Positions 8,618-17,918 are shown, numbered from the stretch's first letter. The stretch is DNA of 64,000 bases from Salinarimonas chemoclinalis (GCF_041514305.1 NZ_JBGMWH010000002.1:372001-436000), one strand, 5' to 3'. The notes: a model not told the origin generated them from the letters alone. Translations and numbers: made by a program.

Positions 8618-8947
8618 TCAGTCGGACAGGCTCTCGATGTAGGTCGCGAGGTCGGAGATCTCCTCGCGCGTGAGCGCCATGTCCGGCATCGCGGGATGGG
8701 GATCGGCGAGGAAGGTCTCGAGCGCGCCGTCCTCGAGGGGACCGCGCGCGGCCACTTCCCGGAAGCTCGCCACGCCGTCCACCGCGGTCTCCTGGTCCGG
8801 CGACACGAGGTGGCAGGACGCGCACCACCTCTCGGCGATGGCGCGGCCCTCGGCGGCGTCGCGGGCGAAGGCGGAGCCGCTCGCCGACAGCGCGAGAAGC
8901 ACCGTCGCCAGGGCCGGAAGGGCCGGAGCCCGAAAGCGCGAACGCAT
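8618..8947 (-). CDS. exported monohaem class I cytochrome c
   Basis: 109 residues: a signal peptide (residues 1-29, ending SGSAFA) and a small cytochrome c domain. The haem-binding motif WCASCH gives C42, C45 and H46; the distal ligand is a Met in PAMPDMALT (M87 or M90). It should carry electrons in the periplasm. The partner oxidase or dehydrogenase is not encoded nearby. Several ATG codons lie in a row; 8947 is preferred because GGAG lies 6 bases upstream, while the in-frame ATG at 8953 touches that GGAG. It is divergent from the response regulator gene (125-base gap). Confidence 0.85.
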   Translation of the reverse strand: MRSRFRAPALPALATVLLALSASGSAFARDAAEGRAIAERWCASCHLVSPDQETAVDGVASFREVAARGPLEDGALETFLADPHPAMPDMALTREEISDLATYIESLSD

Positions 8948-9072
8948 CACCATCTCCACATCACCATCTCTGCGCGGGCGCGGCGCGGCGGGACGCCGCG
9001 ATCCGTCAACGTTAGCGAAGCCGAAAAGATTGTCGGACCAAACTCCGCGCGAACACGGATGCGCCCGGAAGC

Positions 9073-9555
9073 ATGATCGCAACGCCGACCTTCCCCGATC
9101 TCGCCGCCCTCGTCGTCGACGAGAGCCTGTATGTGCGCCGCATCCTGCGCGACATGCTCACCCGCGTGGGCATCAAGCGCGTGCTGGAGGCTCCCGACGG
9201 CGCCGAGGCGCTCGGCGTCCTGTCCGAATCGAAGCCCGATCTCGTCATCCTCGACTGGGACCTCGCCATCCTCTCGGGCGAGGAGTTCATCCGGCTCACG
9301 CGCACGCCGACGACCTCGCCTGCGCCGACCGTGCCGATCATCGTCATGATGTCGAAGCCGCGCCGCTACATCGTGGACCGCGCGGTGGGGCTCGGCGTCA
9401 ACGAGATCATCGCCAAGCCCTTCTCGCCCAAGGTGCTCTGGTCGCGTCTCGACGAGGTGATCAACCGCCCGCGGCCCTACCTGCAGGTCAAGAGCCTCCT
9501 GCGCCCCGTGGCTCGCACCGCGCCGGCGCAGATCGCGCCGAAGTCGGCGGCCTGA
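9073..9555 (+). CDS. single-domain response regulator (CheY-like receiver)
   Basis: 160 residues, a receiver domain with a short disordered tail and no output domain. The phosphoacceptor is D61 in LVILDWDLAILSGEEF, the acidic pocket is D16/E17, and K115 lies in EIIAKPFSPK. The usual Thr/Ser position is S94 (VMMSKP). It probably relays phosphate or acts by protein contact. No histidine kinase lies next to it, so the partner is unknown. About 110 bases separate it from the following ppx/gppA gene. Confidence 0.85.
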   Translation: MIATPTFPDLAALVVDESLYVRRILRDMLTRVGIKRVLEAPDGAEALGVLSESKPDLVILDWDLAILSGEEFIRLTRTPTTSPAPTVPIIVMMSKPRRYIVDRAVGLGVNEIIAKPFSPKVLWSRLDEVINRPRPYLQVKSLLRPVARTAPAQIAPKSAA

Positions 9556-9666
9556 CGCGCGGGGGGCGGCCGCGGTAGATTTACGCCCTTGGCATCACGG
9601 GGGCACGGCGCTTACATTGACGGCAAGTAGCCAGGCGAACCTCCCCGGAGGCGACGCCGCAAACGG

Positions 9667-10809
9667 ATGATGGACTTGCTCGTCAATGTCGGAGATCAGC
9701 CGAAGGTCGTGGATACCGGGTCGAGCCCGGCTCTGACGCCCCTGGCAGCGGCGCCCCCGCCGACGCCGGCCCTGCCCGATGCGGCGGCGGCCTACGCGGG
9801 CCCGCGTCGCATGCGCCCGGTCGATGGCAGCGCCTACGCGGCGCTCGACCTCGGCACCAACAATTGCCGCCTCCTCATCGCCGAGCCGTCACGACACGGG
9901 TTCCGCGTCGTCGACGCGTTCTCGCGCATCGTGCGGCTGGGGGAGGGGCTCGCCGCGAGCGAGCGGCTGAGCGCGCACGCCATCGATCGCACGCTCGAGG
10001 CGCTGCGCGTGTGTCGCGACAAGATGACGACGAAGGGCGTGCGGCGCGCGCGCCTGATCGCCACCGAGGCCTGCCGCTCGGCGCGCAACGGTGAGAGCTT
10101 CGTCGAGCAGGTGCAGGAGGAGATCGGCCTCGACCTCGAGATCGTCGACCGGCGCACCGAGGCCTACCTCGCCGTCACCGGCTGCGCCGCGCTCGCCGAT
10201 CCCAACGCGCATTCCGTCGTCATCTTCGACATCGGGGGCGGCTCGACCGAGATCGCCTGGCTCGACGGGCGGGCGACGAGCCCGATGTCCGACCCCTGCA
10301 AGCGCATCCGCGCGTGGGATTCGCTGCCCGTGGGCGTCGTCACCGTCGCCGAGCGGCACGGCGGCGTGCACGTGACGCACGAGAGCTTCGAGCGGATGGT
10401 CGAGGAGGTGCAGACCCTGCTCGAGCCCTTCCAGATCGCGGCGAGCGCGGCGAGCAACGCGCCCGGGTTCCACCTGCTCGGCACGTCCGGCACGGTGACG
10501 ACGCTGGGCGGGATCTTCCTCGACCTGCCGCGCTACGACCGACGGCGGGTCGACGGGCTCTGGATGGCGGACCGCGACCTCGACCGCGTGATCGACGACC
10601 TGATCGTCTCGAACTACGACGACCGCGCGACGCACCCCTGCATCGGCCGCGACCGGGCGGATCTCGTGCTCGCCGGTTGCGCGATCCTGGAGGCGATCCG
10701 CCGCGCCTTCCCCTCGCCGCGCCTGCGCATCGCCGACCGCGGGCTGCGCGAGGGCATCCTCATGAACCTCATGCGCGAGGACGGGGTCTGGCGCCGGCGC
10801 AGGCGCTGA
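9667..10809 (+). CDS. Ppx/GppA-family exopolyphosphatase or guanosine pentaphosphatase
   Basis: 380 residues. The ASKHA-fold phosphate loops are visible: YAALDLGTNNCRLLIAEP from about residue 57 and VVIFDIGGGSTEIAWL around residue 185, plus the third glycine segment LLGTSGTVTTLGG. The enzyme removes phosphate from polyphosphate or pppGpp. The first 55 residues are a Pro/Ala-rich extension absent from most family members, so the true start could be further in. It lacks the extra C-terminal domains of long Ppx proteins and matches the short alphaproteobacterial type. It is followed after 46 bases by rlmE, a pairing common in this group. Confidence 0.88.
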   Translation: MMDLLVNVGDQPKVVDTGSSPALTPLAAAPPPTPALPDAAAAYAGPRRMRPVDGSAYAALDLGTNNCRLLIAEPSRHGFRVVDAFSRIVRLGEGLAASERLSAHAIDRTLEALRVCRDKMTTKGVRRARLIATEACRSARNGESFVEQVQEEIGLDLEIVDRRTEAYLAVTGCAALADPNAHSVVIFDIGGGSTEIAWLDGRATSPMSDPCKRIRAWDSLPVGVVTVAERHGGVHVTHESFERMVEEVQTLLEPFQIAASAASNAPGFHLLGTSGTVTTLGGIFLDLPRYDRRRVDGLWMADRDLDRVIDDLIVSNYDDRATHPCIGRDRADLVLAGCAILEAIRRAFPSPRLRIADRGLREGILMNLMREDGVWRRRRR

Positions 10810-10855
10810 GCGGCCGACCACTTCGACCTCCCGCACACCGACGAGCCAGATTGCC

Positions 10856-11593
10856 TTGAGCGACAAGAAGAAGACCGGCGCGCCGCGCGCGATGAAGGTC
10901 CGCGTGAAGAGCGCGCGCGGGCGCACGACCTCGTCACAGCGCTGGCTCGAGCGCCAGCTCAACGATCCCTACGTCGTGCGCGCCAAGGCCGAGGGCCTGC
11001 GCTCGCGCGCGGCCTTCAAGCTCCTCGAAATCGACGAGAAGCACAAGTTCCTCAAACCCGGACAGCGCATCGTCGACCTCGGCGCGGCGCCGGGCGGCTG
11101 GTCTCAGGTGGCCGCACGCAAGATCGGGCTCGAGCGCTCGGACCGCGCGACGATCGTCGGCATCGATCTCCTGCCGGTCGAGCCGATGCCCGGCGCCACC
11201 TTCCTCATGCTCGACTTCCTCGAGGAGGAGGCGCCCGCGCGCCTCAAGGCGCTGCTGGGCGGCGAAGCGGACGTCGTGATGTCGGACATGGCGGCCAACG
11301 CCACCGGCCACAAGAAGACCGACCACCTGCGCATCATGGGCCTCGCCGAGGCCGGCGTGGAGTTCGCCCGCGAGGTGCTCGCTCCGGGCGGCACCTTCCT
11401 GTGCAAGGTGCTGCGCGGCGGGACCGAGCACACGCTGCTCGCCGACCTGAAGCGCGACTTCGCCCAGATCCGGCACGTCAAGCCCGCGGCGAGCCGTGCC
11501 GATTCGGCGGAGCTGTTCGTTCTGGCGACGGGGTTCCGCGGGCGGTCGACGGGCGAGGAAGGCGCGGAGACGGGCGCCGCGCCGGGCCCCTGA
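10856..11593 (+). CDS. rlmE: 23S rRNA (uridine-2'-O)-methyltransferase RlmE
   Basis: 245 residues. RlmE (FtsJ/RrmJ) methylates U2552 of 23S rRNA using S-adenosylmethionine. The SAM motif IVDLGAAPGGWSQVAA and the K-D-K-E catalytic set (ARAFKLLEIDEK region, VVMSDMAANATGHKKTDH, FLCKVLRGG, RADSAELFVLATGF) are all present. The start is the TTG at 10856; the next in-frame ATG (10892) would remove part of a basic N-terminus that family members share. The C-terminal 20 residues are a low-complexity tail. It probably shares a transcript with ppx/gppA. A palindromic element follows directly. Confidence 0.9.
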   Translation: MSDKKKTGAPRAMKVRVKSARGRTTSSQRWLERQLNDPYVVRAKAEGLRSRAAFKLLEIDEKHKFLKPGQRIVDLGAAPGGWSQVAARKIGLERSDRATIVGIDLLPVEPMPGATFLMLDFLEEEAPARLKALLGGEADVVMSDMAANATGHKKTDHLRIMGLAEAGVEFAREVLAPGGTFLCKVLRGGTEHTLLADLKRDFAQIRHVKPAASRADSAELFVLATGFRGRSTGEEGAETGAAPGP

Positions 11594-11611
11594 GAGGACG
11601 CCGGCGACCCA

Positions 11612-11811
11612 TGTCCTTCCCTGTAGGGGAAGGTGGATCGGCGCCGAAGGCGACGAGACGGATGGGGCGCGCGGCACGCGCGTTCGGCGAAGCCGAAGTG
11701 CGACGGCCGCAGCGGACACGGTGCTCTTCCGCGTCGCGGAACGCGTCGCTCGCGCCGCGCCCCATTCGTCACCGGCTTCGCCGGCGCCACCTTCCCATAC
11801 AGGGAAGGAGA
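11612..11811. repeat. palindromic repeat element, copy A
   Basis: Imperfect inverted repeat of about 200 bases filling most of the gap between rlmE and ntrY. The outer arms (11615-11636 and 11787-11808) match over 22 bases with one mismatch, and similarity continues inward with small gaps, including ATGGGGCGCG near 11672 against its complement near 11758. Each arm itself begins with a small palindrome of the CCTTCCCTNNAGGGGAAGG type. No open frame in it looks like a gene. It resembles in design the copies at 22.5, 54.9 and 59.2-59.6 kb, though its arm sequence is more diverged. Confidence 0.65.
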
Positions 11812-11969
11812 GTGCCTGCACCCGGCCTCGAGCAACCCCACCGCTCGGCTCGACACGCACGCCCGGAGACCCTGTTCCTTCCCGTTCGGTACTGTATTAG
11901 TTTCGCCACACTGTTGTGTGAACGCATCAGCGCGCGTCGACGAATCGGCGCCGCAGGCCCGAGGGCGAC

Positions 11970-14216
11970 GTGAAGGACAAGCGCACGATCAATCCGGACG
12001 AGGAGATCGCCGCGACCGGGCCGGGCTGGATCGGCCTCGTGCTCGTTGTCTCCGCCCTCGTCTCGGCACTCGCGAGCTTCCTCATCCTGTCGGGGCTCAC
12101 GCCGATCCAGCCGACCGAGGCCGTCACCCTCAACGCGCTGTTGATCAACATCGGCTTCATCCTCGCGCTCGCCGTGATGATGGCGGTGCAGGGCCGGCGC
12201 CTGCTGCGCGCGCGGCGCGCGGGGGCGGCGGGGGCGAGGCTGCACCTGCGCTTCGTCCTCCTGTTCAGCGGGATCGCGACGGTGCCCGTCGTCGTCGTCG
12301 CGGTCGTCGCCTCGATCGCGCTCGCGCGCGGGCTCGAGCCGTGGTTCTCGGGCTGGATCGACACACTGCTGCAGAACACCGTCGAGATCGCCCACGAGTA
12401 CCGCGAATTGCAATGCCGGACGCTCGCGCGCGAGACGACGCTGATGGCGGCCGATCTCGACCGCGCCAAGGTGCTCTACGACGCCGATCCGGACCTCTTC
12501 CGCGAGTTCATGCGCTCGCGCGCGGTCTTCCTCGGCTTTCCCGTGGCGATGATGGTCGAGGCGGACGGGAGGATCGTCGAGGAGATCGTCAACGTCCCGA
12601 TCCCCGGCCTCGAGGTTCCCGGTCCCACCGACCTCGCCGACGCCGAGTTCGAGGACGCGCTGTGCCTCGTGCCGCGCGAGGATTCGGTGCTGCGCTCCAT
12701 CCTCAGGCTCCAGGATCACGACGGGCGCATCCTCTTCGTCACCCGCTTCGTCGACCGGCGCGCGCTCGATTTCCCCAACGAGGCGGAAGCGGGGATGAGC
12801 TACTACCGCCTCCTGGAGCAGCTCTCCTCGGGCATCCAGGTCGCCTTCGCCTCGATGCTCGCGGTGATCACGCTGATCATCCTGCTCTCGGCGATCTGGT
12901 TCGGCCTCGGCTCGGCGGACAACCTCGTCTCGCCGATCAGGCGGCTGATCCGCGCGACGCAGCAGGTCGCGGAAGGGAACTTCTACGTCCAGGTGCCCGT
13001 GCGCCGCACGGAGGGCGATCTCGCCTTCCTCGGCCAGACCTTCAACGCCATGACCTCGGAGCTGCGCCGCCAGCACGACGGGCTCACCGCCGCGAGCCAC
13101 GTCATCGACCAGCGCCGGCGCTTCACCGAGGCGGTGCTCTCGGGCGTCTCGGCCGGGGTGATCGGGCTCGACGCGCACGGGGTCGTGACGATCATGAACC
13201 CGTCGGCGGAACGGATCTTCGGGCTGGGCGAGGCCGACGTCGTCGGGCGCCCGGCCGCGCAGGCGCTGCCCGAGCTCGCCGCCCTCGTCGAGACCGCCCG
13301 CGCCTCGCGCGCGCGCCTGACCCAGGAGCAGATCGCGATCCAGCGCGGCGGACGCGAGCGCACCGTGGACGTGCGCGTCACGTCCGAGCAGGCACGCGGC
13401 GACGAGAAGGGCTTCGTCGTCACGCTGGACGACATCACCGACCTCGTCGCCGCCCAGCGCACGTCGGCCTGGGCGGACGTGGCGCGGCGCATCGCCCACG
13501 AGATCAAGAACCCGCTCACCCCGATCCAGCTCTCGGCGGAGCGCATCCGGCGCAAGTACGGCAAGGTGATCACCGAGGACCGTGCGGTGTTCGACCAGTG
13601 CACCGACACGATCGTTCGCCAGGTCGACGACATCAAGCGCATGGTGGACGAGTTCTCCTCCTTCGCGCGCATGCCCAAGCCGACCCTCGTCGGCGACGAG
13701 GACCTGTGCGACACGGTGCGCCAGGCGGTGTTCATGCTGCGTATCGCCCACCCGGACATCGCCTTCGTCGACGAACTGCCAGAGGGGCCGGTCGCAGCGC
13801 GCTTCGATCGCCGGCTCGTGTCTCAGGCGGTGGGCAACATCCTCAAGAACGCGGCCGAGGCGCTCGCCGAATCGCCGGACGTGCCGACGGGGGAGGGGCG
13901 CATCGTCGTGCGCGTGCAGCAGCCGGACGGGATCGTCGCCATCGACGTGATCGACAACGGCCGCGGCTTCCCGGTCGAGAACCGGCACCGGCTGCTCGAG
14001 CCCTACATGACCACGCGCGAGAAGGGCACCGGGCTCGGCCTGCCCATCGTCGCCAAGATCTTCGAGGAGCACGGCGGCGGCGTCGAGCTCCGCGACAACC
14101 CGGAGGGCCGGGGCGCCTGGGTGCGCCTCTGGTTCCCCGCCGACCCCGCGCCCGGCGCGGGCGCAGACACGCCGAGCGCCGAGACGGCGCAGACTTCGGG
14201 GGCGACATCGCCATGA
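11970..14216 (+). CDS. ntrY: NtrY membrane histidine kinase
   Basis: 748 residues, the usual size for NtrY, sensor kinase of the NtrY-NtrX system that links nitrogen status and redox to gene expression. Membrane helices near residues 18-42, 48-66, 88-112 and 300-325 enclose an extracytoplasmic sensor region; then HAMP, a PAS domain (about 380-480), HisKA with the phospho-accepting H510 in RRIAHEIKNPLTPIQLSAER, and an ATPase domain (NILKNAAEAL, DNGRGF, GTGLGLPIV). Start is the GTG at 11970. A short palindrome, CACACTGTTGTGTG, lies at 11907-11920 upstream and may be a control site. The stop overlaps the ntrX start (ATGA). Confidence 0.95.
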   Translation: MKDKRTINPDEEIAATGPGWIGLVLVVSALVSALASFLILSGLTPIQPTEAVTLNALLINIGFILALAVMMAVQGRRLLRARRAGAAGARLHLRFVLLFSGIATVPVVVVAVVASIALARGLEPWFSGWIDTLLQNTVEIAHEYRELQCRTLARETTLMAADLDRAKVLYDADPDLFREFMRSRAVFLGFPVAMMVEADGRIVEEIVNVPIPGLEVPGPTDLADAEFEDALCLVPREDSVLRSILRLQDHDGRILFVTRFVDRRALDFPNEAEAGMSYYRLLEQLSSGIQVAFASMLAVITLIILLSAIWFGLGSADNLVSPIRRLIRATQQVAEGNFYVQVPVRRTEGDLAFLGQTFNAMTSELRRQHDGLTAASHVIDQRRRFTEAVLSGVSAGVIGLDAHGVVTIMNPSAERIFGLGEADVVGRPAAQALPELAALVETARASRARLTQEQIAIQRGGRERTVDVRVTSEQARGDEKGFVVTLDDITDLVAAQRTSAWADVARRIAHEIKNPLTPIQLSAERIRRKYGKVITEDRAVFDQCTDTIVRQVDDIKRMVDEFSSFARMPKPTLVGDEDLCDTVRQAVFMLRIAHPDIAFVDELPEGPVAARFDRRLVSQAVGNILKNAAEALAESPDVPTGEGRIVVRVQQPDGIVAIDVIDNGRGFPVENRHRLLEPYMTTREKGTGLGLPIVAKIFEEHGGGVELRDNPEGRGAWVRLWFPADPAPGAGADTPSAETAQTSGATSP

Positions 14217-15583
14217 GCGCCGACATCCTCATCGTCGACGACGAGACCGACATCCGCGAGCTCGTCGCGGGCATCCTCGAGGACGAGGGTCACCGCTGCC
14301 GCACGGCGGGCTCGTCCGACGACGCGTTGGCGGCGATCGAGAGCCGGCGACCGCACCTCGTCTTCCTCGACATCTGGCTCCAGGGCTCGCGCCTCGACGG
14401 GCTGCAGGTGCTCGAGCAGGTCAAGGCGAGCCATCCCGAGCTGCCGATCGTGATGATCTCGGGCCACGGCAACGTCGAGACCGCCGTCTCGGCGATCAAG
14501 CTCGGCGCCTACGACTTCATCGAGAAACCGTTCAAGGCCGATCGGCTGGTGCTCGTCGCCGAGCGGGCGCTCGAGGCCTCGCGGCTCAAACGCGAGGTGC
14601 GCGAGCTCAAGGCCCGCTCGGCCCAGGCGAGCCGCATCTGCGGCAGGTCCCCGGTCATGAACCAGCTGCGCCAGACGGTGGAGCGGGTCGCGCCCACGAA
14701 CGCGCGCGTCCTCGTCACCGGCGCGCCGGGCTCGGGCAAGGAGCTCGTGGCGCGCACGCTGCACGGCCTTTCGACCCGCGCGAACGGCCCCTTCGTGGTG
14801 ATCAACGCCGCGACGATCACGCCGGAGACGATGGAGGCCGAGCTCTTCGGCATCGAGTCGGGGGAGGCGCGCGAGCGCCGCGTCGGCGCGCTGGAGGAGG
14901 CGCACGGCGGCACCCTCTACATCGACGAGATCGCCGACTTCCCCAGAGAGACCCAGGCGCGCATCCTGCGGGTCCTCGTCGAGCAGAACTTCCAGCGCGT
15001 CGGCGGCTCCACGCGCGTGCACGTGGACGTACGCATCGTCTCCTCGTCGAGCCGCGACCTCGCCGCCGAAATCGCCGCGGGGCGCCTGCGCGAGGACCTG
15101 TTCCACAGGCTCTCCGTCGTGCCGATCCGGGTGCCATCGCTCGCGGAGCGGCGGGAGGACGTGCCGGAGCTGATCGCGTTCTTCATGGACCAGATCTCGC
15201 GCGGCACCGGCCTCGCGCCGCGGCGCATCGGCCAGGACGCGCTCGCCGTGCTCCAGTCGCACGATTGGCCGGGCAACGTGCGCCAGCTGCGCAACAACGT
15301 CGAGCGGCTGATGATTCTCGCCACCGGCGACGCCGAGACGGAGATCTCCGCCGACATGCTCCCGGCGGAGGTCGGCGCGCTCGTGCCGGCGACGCCGAGC
15401 GGGGCGGGGGGCGAGAAGCTGATGAGCCTGCCGCTGCGTGAGGCGCGCGAGATCTTCGAGCGCGAGTACCTGATGGCGCAGATCGCACGGTTCTCCGGCA
15501 ACATCTCGCGCACGGCGGAATTCATCGGCATGGAGCGCTCGGCGCTCCACCGCAAGCTCAAGTCGCTGGGCGTGCATGCCTGA
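14213..15583 (+). CDS. ntrX: NtrX response regulator
   Basis: 456 residues. Receiver domain with phosphoacceptor D53 (VFLDIWLQGS), an AAA+ domain with a Walker A of GAPGSGKE, and a Fis-type helix-turn-helix at the C-terminus (NISRTAEFIGMERSALHRKL). The sigma-54 contact loop GAFTGA is missing: at that place the protein reads ELFGIESGEARERRVGALEE. Loss of this loop is known for alphaproteobacterial NtrX, which therefore does not behave as a standard sigma-54 activator. The ATG at 14213 overlaps the ntrY stop by four bases, so the pair is translationally coupled. Confidence 0.95.
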   Translation: MSADILIVDDETDIRELVAGILEDEGHRCRTAGSSDDALAAIESRRPHLVFLDIWLQGSRLDGLQVLEQVKASHPELPIVMISGHGNVETAVSAIKLGAYDFIEKPFKADRLVLVAERALEASRLKREVRELKARSAQASRICGRSPVMNQLRQTVERVAPTNARVLVTGAPGSGKELVARTLHGLSTRANGPFVVINAATITPETMEAELFGIESGEARERRVGALEEAHGGTLYIDEIADFPRETQARILRVLVEQNFQRVGGSTRVHVDVRIVSSSSRDLAAEIAAGRLREDLFHRLSVVPIRVPSLAERREDVPELIAFFMDQISRGTGLAPRRIGQDALAVLQSHDWPGNVRQLRNNVERLMILATGDAETEISADMLPAEVGALVPATPSGAGGEKLMSLPLREAREIFEREYLMAQIARFSGNISRTAEFIGMERSALHRKLKSLGVHA

Positions 15584-15644
15584 GGCGATGCGCGCCGGCG
15601 CGGGGTTATCCGTGCGAAAAAGCGCGTAGGAACCTACGGGGGGC

Positions 15645-15673
15645 TTGCCTTGTGCCGACCTCCCATCTGTAAT
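15645..15673 (+). promoter_or_regulatory. candidate sigma-70 promoter of hfq
   Basis: TTGCCT (15645-15650), a 17-base spacer and TGTAAT (15668-15673) match the -35/-10 consensus at 4/6 and 5/6 positions. A palindrome, CGTAGG-AA-CCTACG, sits just upstream at 15625-15638 and could be a control site. Transcription would begin near 15680, leaving a leader of about 90 bases before the hfq ATG. Read by eye; not tested. Confidence 0.4.
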
Positions 15674-15770
15674 GGGCGATGCCGGTTCAGGGCCGCCGCA
15701 GGGCGGCCGATCTAAGCTCCATGGCTCCTGGCCTCCAAGACCGGCGGCGGCAGGGTGGCGAGGCAAACTC

Positions 15771-16025
15771 ATGGCGGGCGAGCGCGCGCAGAATCTCCAG
15801 GACACGTTCCTCAACCACGTGCGGAAGAACAAGGTCCCCTTGACCATCTTCCTCGTGAACGGCGTGAAGCTCCAAGGCGTTGTGACATGGTTCGACAATT
15901 TCTGCGTCCTGCTGCGCCGCGATGGTCATTCACAGCTCGTCTACAAGCACGCGATCTCCACGATCATGCCGGGTCAGCCGATCCAGCTGTTCGAGCAGAA
16001 CGACGAGGGCGGCGAGAAGACCTGA
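15771..16025 (+). CDS. hfq: RNA chaperone Hfq
   Basis: 84 residues. Hfq forms a hexameric Sm-like ring that pairs small RNAs with mRNAs. The Sm1 segment (NHVRKNKVPLTIFLVNGVKL and GVVTWFDNFCVLLRR) and the Sm2 signature QLVYKHAISTIMP are intact; the C-terminal tail is short and acidic as in other alphaproteobacteria. The ATG at 15771 with a GAGGC ribosome-binding site gives the standard N-terminus MAGERAQNLQDTFLN; in-frame sequence further upstream is leader. It is followed after 16 bases by hflX, the classical hfq-hflX order. Confidence 0.96.
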   Translation: MAGERAQNLQDTFLNHVRKNKVPLTIFLVNGVKLQGVVTWFDNFCVLLRRDGHSQLVYKHAISTIMPGQPIQLFEQNDEGGEKT

Positions 16026-16041
16026 CGAGAGAGGCTGATAC

Positions 16042-17439
16042 GTGAGCGAGGCCACCCCGCCCGTCGAGGAGCGGCTCCGGCGTCTCGCCGAGCCCGAGAA
16101 GGAGGTCGCCTCGGGAACGCCGACGCTCGTCGTCGGCCCCTACCCGACGCGACGCCGCACGGGCGCGGAGGCCGAAGGGCCGCCGCCGAACCCCCGCGAC
16201 TTCGGTTCACGCCTGGAGGAGGCCGTCGGCCTCGCCGGGGCGATCGACCTGCGCGTCGTCGAGGCGCTCGTCACGCCGCTCGCGGCCTTGCGGCCTGCGA
16301 CCTATCTGGGCAAGGGCAAGGTCGAGGAGCTCGAGGGGATCGTCGCCGCGCACGAGATCCGGCTCGTGGTGATGGACTGTGCCCTCTCGCCGGTGCAGCA
16401 GCGCAACCTCGAGAAGGAATGGGGCGCCAAGGTCATCGATCGCACGGGGCTCATCCTGGAGATCTTCGGGCGCCGGGCGCGCACGAAGGAGGGTACGCTC
16501 CAGGTCGAGCTCGCCCATCTCAACTACCAGAAGAGCCGCCTCGTGCGCTCCTGGACCCATCTCGAGCGCCAGAGGGGCGGCTACGGCTTCCTCGGCGGCC
16601 CGGGCGAGACGCAGATCGAGGCGGACCGCCGCCAGATCCAGGAGCGCATGACGCGCATCGAGCGCGACCTCGAGACGGTGACGCGCACCCGTGCGCTCCA
16701 CCGCACCTCGCGCAGGCGCGTGCCCTACCCGATCATCGCGCTCGTCGGCTACACCAATGCCGGCAAGTCGACGCTCTTCAACCGCATGACGCGGGCCGAG
16801 GTGATGGCGGAGAACATGCTGTTCGCCACGCTCGACCCCACCTCGCGCGCGATCGCGCTGCCGCACGGCGAGAAGGCGATCCTCTCTGACACGGTGGGCT
16901 TCATCTCCGACCTGCCGACGATGCTCGTCGCAGCCTTCCGCGCCACGCTCGAGGACGTGATCGAGGCCGACGTGCTGCTGCACGTGCGCGACGTCTCCCA
17001 CGGGGAGACGCAGGCGCAGGCCGAGGACGTCGCGCACGTCCTGCGCGGGCTCGACATAGACCCGGAGGATCGCGGGCGCCTGATCGAGGTCTGGAACAAG
17101 GCCGACCTGATCGACGCCGAGGAGCGCGCGCGGCTCGAGGCCGTGATCGCGCGCATGGACCCGCACGAGCGCCCGGCGCTCGTCTCCGCCGTGACGGGGG
17201 AGGGGATCGAGGCGCTGCTGCGGGTCGTCGAGGACCGCATCGCCCGTGATCGCCCGACCTACGCGGTGACGCTCGACCCCGGCGACGGCGCGGGCGTGAA
17301 CTGGCTCTACGAGCAGGCGGAGATCTTCGAACGGCACGACCGCGACGACCGCGTCGACTTCGTCGTGCGGATCGCCGCCGAGAAGGAGCCGCGCTTCCTC
17401 CAGCGCTTCCCGAAGGCGCGCCGCGCGGCGGCGGCTTAA
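16042..17439 (+). CDS. hflX: ribosome-associated GTPase HflX
   Basis: 465 residues. HflX binds the 50S subunit and splits stalled ribosomes. The N-terminal domain includes ATYLGKGKVEELEGIV; a coiled linker contains GGYGFLGGPGETQIEADRR, the family signature; the G domain has G1 GYTNAGKSTLFN, G3 DTVGFISDLP and G4 NKADL. A GTG start at 16042 lies 16 bases after hfq. The C-terminal 50 residues form the small alpha/beta domain seen in other HflX proteins. Co-transcription with hfq is inferred from spacing. Confidence 0.95.
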   Translation: MSEATPPVEERLRRLAEPEKEVASGTPTLVVGPYPTRRRTGAEAEGPPPNPRDFGSRLEEAVGLAGAIDLRVVEALVTPLAALRPATYLGKGKVEELEGIVAAHEIRLVVMDCALSPVQQRNLEKEWGAKVIDRTGLILEIFGRRARTKEGTLQVELAHLNYQKSRLVRSWTHLERQRGGYGFLGGPGETQIEADRRQIQERMTRIERDLETVTRTRALHRTSRRRVPYPIIALVGYTNAGKSTLFNRMTRAEVMAENMLFATLDPTSRAIALPHGEKAILSDTVGFISDLPTMLVAAFRATLEDVIEADVLLHVRDVSHGETQAQAEDVAHVLRGLDIDPEDRGRLIEVWNKADLIDAEERARLEAVIARMDPHERPALVSAVTGEGIEALLRVVEDRIARDRPTYAVTLDPGDGAGVNWLYEQAEIFERHDRDDRVDFVVRIAAEKEPRFLQRFPKARRAAAA

Positions 17440-17473
17440 CCGATCCTTCACCATCCGCGCCGACGATCGCGCC

Positions 17474-17830
17474 ATGGTCGTCAAGAAGCGCCTCCGCACC
17501 GTCCTCGTTCCGCTCGCGCTCTACGGAGTGTCAGGGCTCGCGGTCGGCTATTTCGTGCACCACGCCCAGTCGGGCCAGCGCGGGCTCGAGGCCAAGCGTG
17601 AGCTGCAGGTCGAGCGCGAGCGCATCGCCGCGACGCTCGACGCGCTCACCCGCGAGCGGGCGGACTGGGAGCATCGCATCGCCCTCGTGCGCGCCGAGCA
17701 GATCGATCGCGACCTGCTCGAGGAGCAGGCGCGGCTGATGCTCGGGCGCGTCCACGCCAACGACGTGGTGATCATGATCGCCCCGTCCGGCGACGACGCC
17801 GCCGCGCGCGCCGAAACTTCGATCAACTGA
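17474..17830 (+). CDS. ftsB: septum formation initiator FtsB/DivIC family
   Basis: 118 residues. A single membrane helix at about residues 9-28 is followed by a coiled coil (30-75) and the DRDLLEEQARLMLG segment typical of FtsB, part of the FtsQBL division complex that activates septal peptidoglycan synthesis. The position just upstream of pdhA is the conserved alphaproteobacterial location for this gene. The C-terminal tail (HANDVVIMIAPSG onward) is short and polar. Confidence 0.88.
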   Translation: MVVKKRLRTVLVPLALYGVSGLAVGYFVHHAQSGQRGLEAKRELQVERERIAATLDALTRERADWEHRIALVRAEQIDRDLLEEQARLMLGRVHANDVVIMIAPSGDDAAARAETSIN

Positions 17831-17918
17831 ATTTCTGTTGATTCCGGAATTTCCTTGTTTCCGAGGAACATGCGAAGGGCCCGCGGCGCCGGCGCGCGGG
17901 CTCTTGCGCTCTCGCTTT

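Noticed and set aside
9556..9666. A sigma-54 promoter before the ppx/gppA gene (TTGGCAT near 9588)
   Set aside because: The -24 element is close but no TTGC follows at the required distance.
11769..15898. Long minus-strand open frames opposite ntrY and ntrX
   Set aside because: They mirror codon bias of the sense genes, have no recognisable domain, and lack ribosome-binding sites.
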